From assembly GCA_018806985.1 (NCBI GenBank), contig JADANN010000059.1:1-64000 (forward strand): DNA of 64,000 nucleotides, read 5' to 3'. Shown in pieces: positions 22,836 through 34,934 of the stretch. The number at the start of each line of letters is the position of its first letter. Position 1 is the first letter of the stretch. Source of the stretch: Angiostrongylus vasorum. Taxonomy: Eukaryota > Nematoda > Chromadorea > Rhabditida > Metastrongylidae. The notes under the pieces are model-generated. The model saw only the letters and a program-made list of their open reading frames with translations, made no database searches and was not told the DNA's origin. The position numbers were made by a program, and so were the translations under genes.

Positions 22836-24063
22836 TCCTATATCATTCCATTGCAGACATCTTCGACATTTTTCACCCACTGCGTCGAATAAGAGGTTCT
22901 TTCTGCCAACATGAATGTAACCAGCGTGGGTGCTAAAATAACGGGAAAACGAAGTTTCGATGTATTTTACTGTTTGTTCTTATAATTTACTCTTTTTTCA
23001 CACGAACCTTTCTATTATATCACATTTATAGGAGGAATTACTTTTAAATTTTCCAAGAAAGGCTTAGAATCAGCCTCGACATTGGTCAATAAGTTGTTCT
23101 GTTTTTTAATATGCTAATATGAGGTGGTTAAAGTAGAATTTGCTGCACAATGAGCAACGTTTAACGGATTTCGTCTTATTTGGAGCCTACGAAAGATCCT
23201 TTTAAAGTCCAACGTAGTAGTTCAAATCATTACTTGGATACATGGGTATATGCTTAGATGACCCGTCTTCACTGGTTGTGTGGGCTTCTGCATAATTTCC
23301 ACTTTTTCGGAGTTTGCTGGTTTAACCACTGTAGTTCGCCGGAGCCCCGAGATCAGCCTGGCCAAAGTCCCCTCCGTTTAAATTGCTATTTTCATTAATT
23401 CTTACAAAGATCGTTCCTCATTTAATATAAACTCTGTTCGAGTAGTCGCACTTCGACACCAAGAGCTGATTTAAACACAGTGAAACGTTTGCATTTGTGG
23501 ATTAAATGACATACTGCCATCAATTCCATCTCAGCTCGTTAAGGACGAGACAAATAGTCTAAAAGTATAAAACGGTTGTTTTAATTAACTTCCCGTGAAG
23601 CAATTTTTTTCAGTGTAAAGAATCGAAGGTTCTTTAGGACGCCGTGATTAGGAAATGCTCAAGTCATTTTCATCCTTTTGTGGTTTTTCTCAATACTCGT
23701 GGCGACCACCTTTTGGATTTCACGTGTCGTTAAAAACAACATATTATTTACTTCAGTGCTGCATGCAGGAAGACAAAACAGTTGAAAGGGAGCGCTAACA
23801 TTTTCACAATATGTGAAAACAATCATGCAAGTAAACGAATAAAAAGTGAGACAGTTTGCGTTAGTGAAATCAATGAGTGCTGTCTTTCCTGAAGCACTCT
23901 CTTTCCTATCATTTCAGATAGTTTGCTATCAAAATATCTGCGTTTATGAGGGGTTAAACGTCCTTATGTGATTCGCGTTCGGGACGGTCATAAATCACGT
24001 AAATTTTCCTTCAGATCAAACACAGTTGTTTTTTCTTTATGAGGTTCTTCTTTTTTACTTCAG
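22836..24063. other. AT-rich stretch with one family B fragment
   Basis: 23,240-23,375 is a plus-strand partial family B copy (GACCCGTCTTCACTGGTTGT through TCAGCCTGGCCAAAGT). The remainder shows no repeat or gene I can support; short frames only. Confidence 0.5.
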
Positions 24064-24377
24064 GTTTCCCTACAAGTATGTTACTACTTCGACTTTTTTT
24101 TACAAATAAAGATTTTTTTTGGCCGGAGGTTAAACATTTTTGTCGGTTTCTCTTTGATAACGCGGAGATAATCTTTCGAACAACAGAATATTTCAACGGA
24201 ATTACTGAGTCCTATTTCATCAATGTTCCTGTTTTTGGAGAATGGATAAGGCGAGCATCAACTCCTAAGGTTCAATGGGTTGATTCTTCATCACCGACGA
24301 GACTGGCGCTTTTAAAAAAACTGGCTTCAGAGTGGTTCCATGTTGGTGCTAAAAAATATGCACTTATATATGGATAG
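24064..24377 (+). CDS. Probable terminal exon of an unknown protein
   Basis: The exon starts after a textbook nematode acceptor (TTTTTTACTTCAG, ending 24,063) and stays open for 104 codons to TAG. The translation is rich in aromatic residues: FWPEVKHFCRFLFDNAEIIF, EYFNGITESYFINVPVFGEW, VDSSSPTRLALLKKLASEW, ending KKYALIYG. That is unusual for random AT-rich DNA, but I recognise no family. It lies in the one-sided interruption, so it has no left-arm copy. Upstream exons were not found. Confidence 0.42.
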
Positions 24378-24705
24378 GAAATATAAAGCACGATCTTAGC
24401 TTGCACGAAGGTAAATCTCATGGACGTGAAGATTCTGTCAGATGTAGTCGACCAACGCTATCGCGTCGTCAGACTTAATAATTTTTTTGTTGCTCTTGTT
24501 GCTCGTTAAACGATTAGTGACTTTCTATTTGATTTCTGTAGTCTGTCATACGTGATATGCCTTCTATTTATGTTTTTAATTATGTTTTTTAGAGGCTAAA
24601 TGCCCATATACTTTGGCGCATGAGAACATGAGTTTAGTGGCATCGACGGAGTTATTGTGACACCTCACAAACTACCCATGGAAGGAGCTTCGCCTTGTTG
24701 TTCTG

Positions 24706-24806
24706 CTACAGAACGTTCGAGTTTGCAGAGGAGAATGAAGAGGGCAATGGAAGCGAGCAATCAGTAGCTGCAAAGGCTTCATCTTTATCCAGTGAGAGTA
24801 TGTCGA
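24706..24806 (-). CDS. Possible terminal exon, acidic C-terminus
   Basis: A strong acceptor (CCCCTTCTTTCAG, minus) opens a 32-codon frame, DILSLDKDEAFAATDCSLPL..., to a TAG. Acidic then Ser/Pro-rich, as in many protein tails. The upstream exon is unknown. Confidence 0.3.
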
Positions 24807-24899
24807 CTGAAAGAAGGGGCAAGAACTGACTAACAATAACGAAAACATTGATTAACACTTTTTCGTTGTGTGGTTCTTGGTCGCCGAGCTTCCCCATCT

Positions 24900-25842
24900 A
24901 ATTCGTCTAACTTTGTGAATTTTATATGATCTTGTTGGGAATTGAAACATGAAATACTGCAAAGTCTCGAGCTTCCTTCTCCTTGGCGTGGGTTTTGCAT
25001 TCACTTTACACGAATCAATGATTTAATTCTTTGCGGTTGCCTTGCTGGACACGATCTCCTAGCTTAGTGTGTAATATGAAATCAAAGTAAAGGTTTAGAT
25101 TTGTCACATACGTGGATGTTTTGGGTTGTTAGAAATTGTAAGTTGTGCATTGCTAGAGGTTTTTTTAGTCTAACACTAGCAGGACCTTGTAGTAACTTAT
25201 TATTCGGTCACAGCAATGAGTTATGCAGCGTGTAGTGCAACGGGTATCGTTATTTTCAGTATCAGTCGCACTGGAAATGAAGCAGGTTTTTTCTCCCATT
25301 CACAGTTTTCTGTCACTCTTCTACTGAATATTCCACGTTTGCGCAAGTGCCATATTAGTTATTATTTATCAGTGCCGAGGTTAATAAAAGCTGTGTCTTA
25401 AGATTTACTGGAACGACAGTTCTAAGAACATCAGAGATTCCAGCCGCAGTGCTCTCGTCTCTAATGCCACTCCTAACAACTCTAACAACAAAACCTCAGG
25501 AATAACGACAAATGTTGTATTTGTTGTTTTTTTTTAAGTTCACATGAGAGAAGAAGCGGGTCGATTTTGAGGAAAGCTGCAGAACTAATTTTGTTTGGGT
25601 ATAAATTCGAAAACAGACAAGAGAAGCGATCAACGAGACGGACGGATTTAAGGGTTTTCAGCCTACGAAAACAATTTTCTTCGACAATGTTCCGGATTCT
25701 GGCATTAAAGCACGCAAACGAGCCTAAAAAGTTATATGGTTTATATATTAAAGTAAAAAGGCCCGAGTTAAATTGAATACACGTGCCAGTGAATTCGTTT
25801 ATGTACAATCGATCTCTCACACTGTCAAATGGAAAAGACAAG
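24900..25842. other. No supported gene
   Basis: It contains a TGCCGAGGTTAATA block (25,374-25,387) like the end of the Penelope pseudo-LTR, preceded by diverged sequence, so a pseudo-LTR relic is likely near 25,300-25,400. The overlapping 119-codon minus and 69-codon plus frames at 25.5-25.8 kb have no independent support. Confidence 0.4.
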
Positions 25843-26890
25843 TTTGTGTGTAATGCTTCTTTCCGATCGGATGATTGCTAAGATCTCGTATGGTAGGACG
25901 TTAATGAGATAGTTCACACGAGTACGTTCTGGAACAATTCTGCAAGGAACGTTTTTCATGACAGATATCACGTGAAATACAACCGCCATCGTGTTGAGAT
26001 ATTTGCAAAATCTTAAACCCTAATCGCCGATTCGAGCCAGCGACCACACTTTTTGAGTGAAGCCTCAGATCAATGGAGTTAAATGTAGATTTGGGGTTCG
26101 GACATCATACCGTTGGCAGATGATTGTTGATCGCACAGTTGGGATAAAAAATCTGGCTGAAAGAAAGCTAAAGCAAGAGCCTCCGTGGTAAAAAAAAAGC
26201 TCTCGGTGTTGATCAATCCCTGAGGGATGCGCCGTGCATTCTACTTCATTAAGCATCGTTTGGAGGTGATTGAATGCATATCTGGCCATTACAATGACTC
26301 TCGGTGGTCTACCGATGTATCGAACCAGTGCAGCTATCCTTCCAAACAAGTTTGGTAACAGTTTGCCGACCATGGAGGGATGGAAAGCTTGGTGGGCCAC
26401 AGAAGCGGGGATCGATTCCGCGTGTGTGTGCCGCAGCGGCGCCTCCAACCACTGCGCCACACACGTCTCAATGATAGAGCCGATAATACGTGAGCCTCAA
26501 AAAGGATAGTCGCTTTTCGGAGAGCACCTTAGGTTCCGAGTTTTGCTCATATCTCAACCTGCTTCTGATGTACTCCACATATTACCTTGTCATGAAAAAA
26601 AAAGAATAGGCAGCAAATGTAAGCTGAGACAATGGATCCCGAGATTTTTTTCGAATTTTTTTCTTTGGTTTTGGATTTTTTTTCAAGCGCTATGCAAGTT
26701 AAGGCGCCGTGCACTTCTCTTCTATGGGCATTCTCAGATCGTTTGTCGTTTTATCATCCGACATTTGTTGTGCCGACGTTACGACGTTATTATTGGTACT
26801 GATGTATTCATCAAATATCAAGTAGTCTTGAACTTTGCGGATAGAATCTGCTAGTCTTTTGCGATTTGGTGTACCTATGCTCGTATTCCT

Positions 26891-27013
<123 letters not shown>

Positions 27014-27365
27014 CATATAAATATAAGTACAAATAATGTTGTTTAACGTATTAAGCTCGAGATGCATTGAATACCACGCATTTGATAGGGAAAATAGTTG
27101 CCTGTGAAATCTTATTTTGTTACGGTAAAATCCCTTTTCTCAATCCCACAAGACGTGTGTCTATTATTTTTTTCTGATCAAGGCTCGCATTTCGAACACA
27201 AAATAGATCTGCAGCCAGAATTTTGTCCTGGAATAAGCGATCGCGTTCAATAATGCATCGTTCATGTCTCAGCTGCAGCTCCAGCGTTGGAAATTCAAAA
27301 GATTTAAACTTTATTTCCAATCTTTTTAAAATCCTAATTCTAGGCGTGTTAGCCTCCAAGTCAAG

Positions 27366-27557
27366 ATGGCACTACCAGTGTCCAACGGTATTCATCAAGA
27401 AGACGATAATCCTCAAAGAGCAGCCGAATCTACGAGCGAGATGTTCGAAGACCTTGGCGGACGATGCATGCGAGAGACGAATCGTGAACGAAAAGCACTG
27501 CAATTTGCACAGTATAAACGTAGATTGAAATTAAAGTTGGTAGATCTTGCGGTCTAA
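27366..27557 (+). CDS. Possible small gene (63 aa), right-arm copy
   Basis: Same 63-residue product as 11,401-11,592 (MALPVSNGIHQEDDNPQR to LKLVDLAV). The CTAATTCTAG acceptor ends at 27,343, 22 bases before the ATG, as expected of a trans-spliced leader site. The intact duplicate ORF with a disrupted upstream frame suggests that, if coding, translation begins at this ATG. Unknown function. Confidence 0.38.
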   Translation: MALPVSNGIHQEDDNPQRAAESTSEMFEDLGGRCMRETNRERKALQFAQYKRRLKLKLVDLAV

Positions 27558-28544
27558 ATTTAAAAGAATGGAAATAGAAACATAGCAATTTTCGATGGGA
27601 CAAAGCCTCCTCCATATATTGGTGAACTTCTCAGCTCTTTATGTTTCCTAGCAATTAAGAAATCCACCAGCAATTGCCGAAAAAACAAGTTCTGGGGGCG
27701 ACGTGTTAAATATAATCCGTGCAAGAAACGATTCTTCACTTTACTAACTTTCGATAAGTTCAATAAACACTTCTTATCTCACAGGAACGAAGCTTTCAAT
27801 TTGGAAATTTCAGCAGTCGAACATTGATCACGCCAGCAAAAGCTAAGAAATTCATACCGTTTTCCTCGTTTTCGCGAAATAACGGCATGCTGGAAGTAGT
27901 TGAATAAGAACTGATAAGATTTGAAGTAGTTATTTTTTTTTGATAAGCTTTCAGGAATGTTGGGCTAACATCTCGACGTGTTCATGTTCATCAGAGCCTG
28001 TAATCCGAGCCGGGTGGTCTGCAGTTGCTCGTCTTCTGGATGTGGCGACTTCGTTTCGAGTGGGTTCTTCCTCAATGGGGCATGTTTCCATATGAAATAT
28101 TGTTATGCTTCATGCAATCCGATAATGATGGTGACTTCTGCAACGTGGATTGTCCGAATAAAGAAGTTATTACCAGCGGACTTTCACTACTATCAACAAG
28201 TGGTGTCTTGTATGAAAGATCTTTGCCAGATGGGAATGCCTCATTCGAAAAAATGCTCCAGTGAGAAAGATTCTAGTCGATATAAAGATGAAGACGTCAT
28301 CTCAAGAAGACCAACAACTGCGGATCATTGGAAACTGAATTTTCTTTATTCGAACCGAGGTGACTTCCTGACGAGGGAACTGGTCTATCCTAGGAAGTTT
28401 CGTGGAGCAATTCAGTCCTATTCATGGTTCACATTTGTTACCTAGAAATAAGACAACTACAAAAAATCATCACTAAAACGAGTCCATTTGATGAAAAAAA
28501 AACTCATCCGTTGGCAATAAATAGGTCTTTAACGAATGTTCAAA

Positions 28545-28712
28545 AAATCACCTGTATCACCTGTAGTCTCGTTGATCGTCGAGTGACTCGAGCGGGCGCC
28601 AGTAAATCTTCCATTTTTCCCTGTCGCGTGCAAGAGTAGCCCAGTGAGTTTTGCTCCCTCTAGTGATTCGTTGAGCACCATATCTTTCTTCTACGCTCTT
28701 CATGAAGAACTG
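28545..28712 (-). mobile_element. RTE 3' end fragment (right arm)
   Basis: Mirror of 10,248-10,418: RTE C-terminal tail (HWATLARDRGK on minus) and the AGGTGATACAGGTGATT end. Part of the duplicated arm, not an independent insertion. Confidence 0.75.
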
Positions 28713-28726
28713 ATATTTATCGGATA

Positions 28727-29483
28727 TTAATCAAATGGTGGTGTTTTAAGTACGAGAAATGAAAAAAGGAAATTATCGGTGACTTCCGCGTTCGGTAACC
28801 GATTACTATATTGCATATGACCTCTATTTTCCGGAATATGTTCTACAATGACTAATTAACCGACTTTACGTTTTGGAACGATGGAGCTTTGGAGGAGTAA
28901 TCATACCGTAGTCGGCGATGAACTCCATGGTCGAAAGAGGTCATCGAGTGGCTCAACTGTCTGGACCAACACGTTATGTGACATTGCCAGAACTGGAAAA
29001 AAGAAGCACAAAATTCATGTCTTTAAGTTCAGTCCTTTCGGATTTATTTAATGGGCCATGCTCTTTTCAGAATCATACGGTACAACGACAACCACTTGAA
29101 GGGTGTTATTGCGGTGGAGAGAATTTCTCGCGCAGATATTTTGGTCCACTACAAAAGTATTTGTTGAAAATCCGTGTAAGACCATTGAAAATAAAATATT
29201 GCAAATAAACACGAAAGTGTAGTTGGTAGGAAACAGAATATGGTGTAATGAATATCGATATCCCCACTTCCTTGGACACGAGGCCGACCAGGTGAAAATT
29301 AAAGGTAAACGAATCTATCTTTCTGAAGCAGTGAACGTAGTTCGAAAAATGGACGGTAAACTGAACGTAGCCGCTGTTGTTCAGAAGGACAGAGTGAACG
29401 TGAACCATACTCTTCTGTCCTACACAGAAACGGCAAACAATCTTTTGATATGTCTTCGGTAAAAACTTGAAAATTACATGACA
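28727..29483 (+). repeat. Dispersed module X, copy 3 (right arm)
   Basis: Mirror of 9,478-10,235 with a handful of substitutions. Frames carry MVERGHRVAQLSGPTRYVTL (28,927 on) and VGNRIWCNEYRYPHFLGHEA (29,226 on). The two coding-like halves are in different frames, so either an intron or a frameshift separates them. Confidence 0.6.
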
Positions 29484-29967
29484 CTATCTAAGATTCTTCA
29501 TCTGACCGCATTTCCACTGAGTACATACGAAAAAAAATTGACAAAGGAGCGCTGTCAAGCAAAGATGAAACCAACCCTACTTCAACTATGATTCGAAAAC
29601 CAAAGGACTACTTTGAAGAGGGTGTGGTAAACAGCTACCGGTTCTCAACAACCCGACGTCATTGACTACTCAAATTTTTTTTCCGAGCTCGAGGATATTC
29701 GCTACATGTACCTCGTCTAGTGGAAGAACTCCAAAACACTTTCAGTGTTTTCGTTGCAGTAGTGGAAGTATTCGAGTTTCCACTGGTAGCACATTAGGTT
29801 AAACAGACAAAGAGCTGTGAAAACGCACAAATCATTCCAATTATCTGAGAGAATGAATATTCTAAGGAGAGCGGTAAGCGTACCCCTTTACATGTGACGC
29901 TGTTTCGCAGTTATAGGAACCCGCAGGTGCGAGCGCCTTACGAAATTTTATTTAACATAGCTCTAAA

Positions 29968-30579
29968 AAATGTATTCGTTGAAGTGTTGACAACTCTACG
30001 TTTTTTCCTTACTTGTTCATTGCCACTAGCTCGTGGAACATACCGCTCTTCTTCCACGGCGAACATTGTTTGCTTGACTGTGGCTAAAACGAGAATTCCA
30101 ACTTAACTGTTATGTGAGTCCACTGTCTTTCACATTAGAAAAATCTGCGAAAAATTCTTATCGAATTTGTGACATTCTCACCTTCTCTAAAACTGCAGCG
30201 GTTCGCTTCGATTATCCACGGCCGTTCATTCTTCCGATGTGGGTTTTCGTGCCCACATCGAGCCGACCGACCGCTGTCGAATCGTGCGAAGTGCCGGATG
30301 AACTAAGCACCTCACCCGGCAATGTGCTTTTATACACGTGGGTTGTTGGCTTGTTGTTTGTCGGCTGATAACGTGATTCTTGATACTGATATGGCTACAT
30401 GTAGGCAGTCTAACCTGTAGGGGTTGTTATCGTGCCAGCTCGTACCCCTGCAAATGAGTGTTTTCCAAAACAGACACGTTTTACCTTGGCATAAATGACC
30501 ATGTTTTTTACTTGACTATTGAGCTGCAATCTATAGAGAAGGCTTTAGCTCTTTCGGTACTTCCGTTTTTTTGACTTAT
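29968..30579. other. No recognisable gene
   Basis: Sequence outside the palindrome. The 84-codon frame at 30,114-30,368 is unsupported. Part of it (30,235-30,330) has loose similarity to 51,330-51,420 (GATGTGGGT(T/C)TTCGT), hinting at an old pseudo-LTR relic. Confidence 0.35.
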
Positions 30580-30735
30580 ATGATCTTACAAATTGATCTT
30601 GCTCAGCTGATGCGAGGTTGGTGTAGGTCTTCGTTGTCGTTGTTGTTGTTGTTGCTGTTGTTGTCGTCGTTGCTGTTGGTGTTGTTGGTCGATGGCTGAC
30701 GTATCGGCGACTTCGCCTTCCTCAGAGCCGGGCTG
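30580..30735 (-). mobile_element. Penelope pseudo-LTR fragment with CAA-rich tract
   Basis: Read on minus: hammerhead-like motif, then CATCGACCAACAACACCAAC and further (CAA)n, then CCAACCTCGCATCAGCT. Same order as 59,255-59,360 on plus, so these are two members of one pseudo-LTR subfamily. Confidence 0.7.
30694..30729 (-). ncRNA. Hammerhead ribozyme-like motif, minus strand
   Basis: On minus: stem I GGCT (30,729-30,726), core CTGAGGA, stem II GGCG-AAGT-CGCC (4 bp, 30,717-30,706), box 2 GATA (normally GAAA), triplet GTC, stem I AGCC (30,697-30,694). Both stems are perfect; the single core change probably inactivates it. An extra A precedes stem II, as in the other copies. Confidence 0.6.
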
Positions 30736-31324
30736 TTACGAGTGGGACTCAGTTTTTTTCCCTTATTGGTAGTAATAGCACGTTCTGTGAACGCCTTATT
30801 GATGCTGGATTCAAGGTGAATACTAATTTCTGATTACGAAATCTCTTAAAACGTTGTTTGGCGCGCAGCCTCGTTCGACGAAAGGGAGAGTCAGTCACCG
30901 AAGCGAAATTTGCAGCCCTTTTCTTTTGGGTTTTCTCTTCTTTCTGAATTTTTGGTGGGGTTATTATTATTCCACTGTGGATCCCACTTTGTTTTTCTCG
31001 ATGGCGAAAGTGTACAAAAAATTACAAAAGTAATTTACCTCTTGTACGCGTTTTCCCCACGAAACTTCCTTTCTGAAGGATTCGCAGTCGACTAGTCCGA
31101 CTAGTGAGGCTACGAGGAGCATTCCAAAAAAATATGAGACATTCTGCTTTCCTCAGACGATGATGGATCCAATGAAGGATACTCTGTTTCTGCTACGTTA
31201 ATTTGAGACATATCTTCTATGTTTAAAAAACGTATTCATTTATACGTGTTTGAGTGTGGCCTCGCTTACGCAGACTGTGTTTTGCAACTCAAGTCGGGGA
31301 AAAAATCTGCAATAAAATGATCTG
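30736..31324. other. Nothing recognisable
   Basis: No repeat family, exon or RNA gene that I can support. Confidence 0.35.
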
Positions 31325-31480
31325 GAAATGTGGGAAATGTGGTTAGGAGCCACCTCCAACAAACAGGCCCCCTCGTCTATTCTGGGAGTGACGGACGAGC
31401 CACCTGTGATCGTACCCACCCCACACACTCTGTGTCAGCACGCTATAGTTGGCTGTCAGAAGCTAAGTGCAGTAAAAGCA
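31325..31480 (+). mobile_element. RTE 5' untranslated fragment, diverged
   Basis: GAGCCACCTCCAACAAACAGGC and TTCTGGGAGTGACGG correspond to the RTE 5' region at 20,395-20,450 (GAGTCGCCTCCAAAAAATAAGC, CTCTGGGAGAGG), followed by a TCAGCA...AGTAAAAG block. Short and diverged, so an old relic. Confidence 0.45.
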
Positions 31481-31859
31481 TGCTTATTGGATTCCGAAGG
31501 TTCGGTTTTTTTCTTTTCGGGATATGCATACTAATTTCATGACTAGTCGAAAGCAAATCGAAATGCAGAAGTGGGAACAGTAAAGTCATTCTCAACACTT
31601 AGTAATTTACAAAAAATTACGCCGTTGGAAAAGTTCATTTCTCGAGGACGTACCCCCCTGACACTTCGAAGAATACAGGCATATAAGTAAGCAAGCCATC
31701 GGCGAAACTTCATGTGTGTCATATAGTAATAAATATATAGATGCTTTCAATAAAACAGAAATATTTTTTTAGAAAGCACTGGGCATCGACGAAACGGTTG
31801 ACAACCGATGTGATTCACCGCGGAACACGTTTAGAAACAATTCTCAGTCCTTGCTGTCG

Positions 31860-32770
31860 TAATTTTTTCACAAATGATTTGGAAAATTGTCCTCAAAACC
31901 AATTATACAATCCCTGCGACCTACTTTCTATTAACCTCGGCATTGATCGCACAATTGTTTATATTCTTGTCAAGCAAACGCGAAGTTCCATTTTATTCCT
32001 TATTCAAAAACAAGCCAACGGTAAGGCCGACTTCCCTTTCCTCACGGCCTACAAAGGTGAATTTGACCGCAATATACTCAGCCAAACAGTTCCATAACCA
32101 AACAGAAAAATGCTAAAGCAAGATTTCAATTACATTTGGCACAGAAAGGCTTCTTCGCGCACTCGTCGCTTTCTATGAGTCTTACACTGAATAGTCACCT
32201 GGAGAGCAAACGCACAGAGTTCACATGGAAGCGTTGTGTCTGTCACATCGAAAAAACTGCCTTAAATATTGTCCAATATCACGCTTGATTATCAGAAATT
32301 TCTCCCTGCGATTCATTTTCGGATTACTAGAATTAGTCCAAAATGCCTCGGGAGTTTCGCGCTCCTGTGTTTTTTGGCTCCTGTGCGAGGATCGCAACGC
32401 TTCAAAATCTTCCCCCGTTATGTCTTTGTGTCCTATGCGTTCCAAGTGGAATGATTATTACCTGGTCTAACCGTTTCGCCAAATCATTCTTCCCGCACGC
32501 TTTACAAGATATCAGATAAACTGTACTATAACTCATGGAGTCACCGTCTCTACCACATGGACGGACAAATTATGTAGTTTTGTGTTCTACGTCGACTGTC
32601 ATACAGACGGTTGGGATCTAGCTGGCTTTTTAGAGTGCTGGGTTGTATTTCAGTTATTCATACAGAATTCTCTAGACGGGCCCTTCTTAAACAACGTTTT
32701 ATGACTGCACTTACTTCGTTTAAGATGAAGGGCAGGATAATCGGGACCTTATTATCACTAGAGTTTTCTT
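31860..32770 (-). mobile_element. Penelope-like element 3' fragment (minus) with pseudo-LTR
   Basis: On minus, from 32,770: the end of the RT region (corresponding to 14,400-14,440), the GIY-YIG region (32,520-32,215; KACG and GHKDITGEDFEALR, SQKTQERETPEAFWTNS, MNRREKFLIIKRDIGQYL), a 3' untranslated part, and the pseudo-LTR with a degenerate hammerhead (about 32,045-32,000) and GCCGAGGTTAATAGAAAGTAG (31,942-31,922). Frameshifted and truncated at its 5' side. Confidence 0.8.
32000..32048 (-). ncRNA. Degenerate hammerhead motif, minus strand
   Basis: On minus: stem I AGGCC, box 1 GTGAGGA (first base of CUGANGA lost), box 2 replaced by TTACC, then GTT and stem I GGCTT. Stem I still pairs over five positions (one G-U) with a different sequence from the other copies, while the core is broken, so it is surely inactive. 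Confidence 0.5.
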
Positions 32771-33199
32771 TATTTATAAGAACTAATGGAAGGAAAGATT
32801 TGAGCTTTGAGCACTTCCTAGCTTCTTTGACAGCAGAATGTCACATTGTTCTCCGCGTTTCCAGCTTCTCCATCGCCATTCTGGAACACTAGTTGATCAC
32901 AGCGACTCTCAACACTGCAAACTTTTGAACAGCAACAACACGAGTAAGAAGAAGAAAACGCAGTGAATTGCAGGCTGCTTGTTGCAGGCACGGCTAATTC
33001 CTTCTAATGGTCGTTTTTTGTATTTGCACAACATTACAAACATTTATTACAAACAACTTCTACCACTCACCATCTAACTGTGTAACACGTAATGCAATTT
33101 ATATTATTCAGTAGCGTACTGTTATGCCCGTGCGACGTACATCTGTAAACTCTTCACTATACTAGTCAACTTCCTTTGGAATAAGTGATTTGAAATTAG
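32771..33199. other. Nothing recognisable
   Basis: No supported feature between the Penelope fragment and the next pseudo-LTR-like block. Confidence 0.35.
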
Positions 33200-33420
33200 A
33201 GTCTGGAACATGACTATGAGCGCTGGCAGGTGAGCATGGCTCATTCGTGCGGTGTTTACTGAAGGAGATCCCATCTCGGTTCGACAGCGAAGACGCCACT
33301 TCGAGCAAACGAACAACTGTGGACCACCGAAACAGGTCATCGGCTCCGATGAAGCCGAAGACGTTGAAACGTTGGCCGAAATAAATCTATTTATCAACCT
33401 CGTGTTAGCTCAACAATTTA
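33200..33420 (+). mobile_element. Second pseudo-LTR-like family, copy 1, with hammerhead-like motif
   Basis: A block with CGAAGACGCCACTTCGA, then TCGGCT-CCGATGA ... GAAACGTT-GGCCGA (33,340-33,379), then TTTATCAACCTCGTGTTAGCTC. Stem I pairs over six positions (one G-U), box 1 is CCGATGA (one change from CUGANGA), box 2 GAAA is intact and the cleavage triplet would be GTT. Stem II is poor. Copies at 34,130-34,460 and 51,220-51,530 share the flanks. Confidence 0.5.
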
Positions 33421-34129
33421 AATGCATGCTGATTATTTTCCTGCTGAGGTTATGCGGCGGTCGGTTTGGAAATTACGGCTATGTCATTTCCAAAGTTCTA
33501 TACGAACTATTTTTGACAATCTCAGCATAAAATACTAATTTTTGCAGAATCGAAGACCAACATGGTAGAGACTGCTCATTGCGTAATTCTATAAATTGCT
33601 AGATTCACCCATTAGCCACATTATAGGTACTGAACTGGTCCTAAAACCCGGTAGCTATCCTTCTCGTCTTCGGCAAATAATAAAGTGAACGCGAAATTTT
33701 TTCGCCTTCTAAGCAAAATCATAACACGGAATAGTGGATTGAGGCAAGTGAAAGCATAGGCCAGAAACACGTTTTTATCAATACAGTTTTAGAATAGCAC
33801 TCTCCCCCCAATACACAGGTCTTATGTTGTATTGTAATTGTGGCGTCAAGAACTTTATGTACAAGGGTGAAAGTCACTGGATGGATACTTCCATTGGTCA
33901 GCTTCTGATCTCTCTGTTTATGTTCGCTTTTTTCTGATACATAGGTATAATCATACGATGAAGAAAGGAGGTCAGATCTACTGATTCTTCTGAAACCCTA
34001 GAAAATTCACAACGCCCTATCCTTAACCGAAATTACATGTCAGCCTGAACTACTACACAGCGATGAACAAAGTGAGCTCCAATTTTTCATTGACGTTTGT
34101 ATTCTATGATGATCATGAAGCGAGCATCC

Positions 34130-34460
34130 ACTGACGATATCTGAAAAGTGTTCACCATGTTCTAACTATTCTAATATCGACTGCAGCGGCATGGATTGTT
34201 CGTTGGAAAACAAATTATTATCAACGGGTAATAAGTGTCAACAACAAACGACATGTTTAGAAGAGCGTTAACTGGTGGGAGTTACCTCATTCGACAACGG
34301 CTCCACTGAAGAAGATCCGATTCGGTACAACGACGAAGACGCTACATCGAAAGAACGAAAGACTGCGGACTATTGACTGGGATGGTCGGTTGCGAGGAAG
34401 CCGAAGTCGTGGAAACGCCAAGTAATAAACCTTTTTATCTACCTTGTGTTAACTTACTTA
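34130..34460 (+). mobile_element. Second pseudo-LTR-like family, copy 2
   Basis: Shares GACGAAGACGCTACATCGAA, GAGGAAGCCGAAGTCGTGGA, AACGCCAAGTAATAAA and the TTATCTACCTTGTGTTAACT end with copies 1 and 3. Its upstream part resembles 28,130-28,330, linking the palindrome-arm block to this family. The hammerhead-like core is degraded. Confidence 0.5.
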
Positions 34461-34934
34461 TTTAGGAATGTAATGCAAACTCTTTAATTAGCCGGTAAAA
34501 CGTCAAAAGAAGGTGTGAAAGCATAAAGGAGTTCTCAAAAAATAATGCTATCACTATTGCCAGTATCTGTTAAATTTAATCTGGACAAAATTTACTAGTG
34601 GATGTGGTCACGAGCCATTCGCAGTTATATTGTGAGCAAGCAATGAAAAGCAATTGAAGTTGGTCGGGAGAAAAAAATCATCTGCCCCTAGTCCAAATTT
34701 TCTCTACTGTGAAAAAAGGGTTTGACGCTGCCAAAGCAAATTCAATCCTATCAACGCTTGTGAACAACGTCCTACCTAGGAACTGCATCTGCCTGTTATC
34801 GGAATTGCCGTGGGAAAATACATCCTTTCCACCGACCTCTTACCAAATACACAAGAAAAGTGGTTCGACGATATCATCAAAAGCTCTTCAGTGCCACACT
34901 GCAGTGGATAATGATCCCACACTTGTGGGATGAA
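34461..34934. other. No recognisable gene
   Basis: Short frames only (74 codons at 34,709-34,933), with no splice or family support. Confidence 0.35.

Larger units (their letters stand above)
18870..25846. other. One-sided 7-kb interruption of the right arm
   Basis: This stretch has no counterpart in the left arm, where the flanking sequences are contiguous at 13,118-13,124. It contains a foldback end, an RTE 5' half, family B repeats and possible exons. Its ends carry similar short sequences, TTTGTAAT at 18,870 and TTTGTGTGTAAT at 25,843, but no terminal inverted repeats. Since the content is old and composite, either it was lost from the left arm by microhomology-mediated deletion or it entered the right arm as a block. 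Confidence 0.75.

Noticed and set aside
25482..25841. 119-codon minus ORF
   Set aside because: Low-complexity, with a comparably open plus strand and no splice or family support.
27978..28445. 155-codon ORF as a genuine gene
   Set aside because: An overlapping frame is equally open, the sequence resembles a dispersed repeat at 34.1 kb, and no splice or start context supports it.
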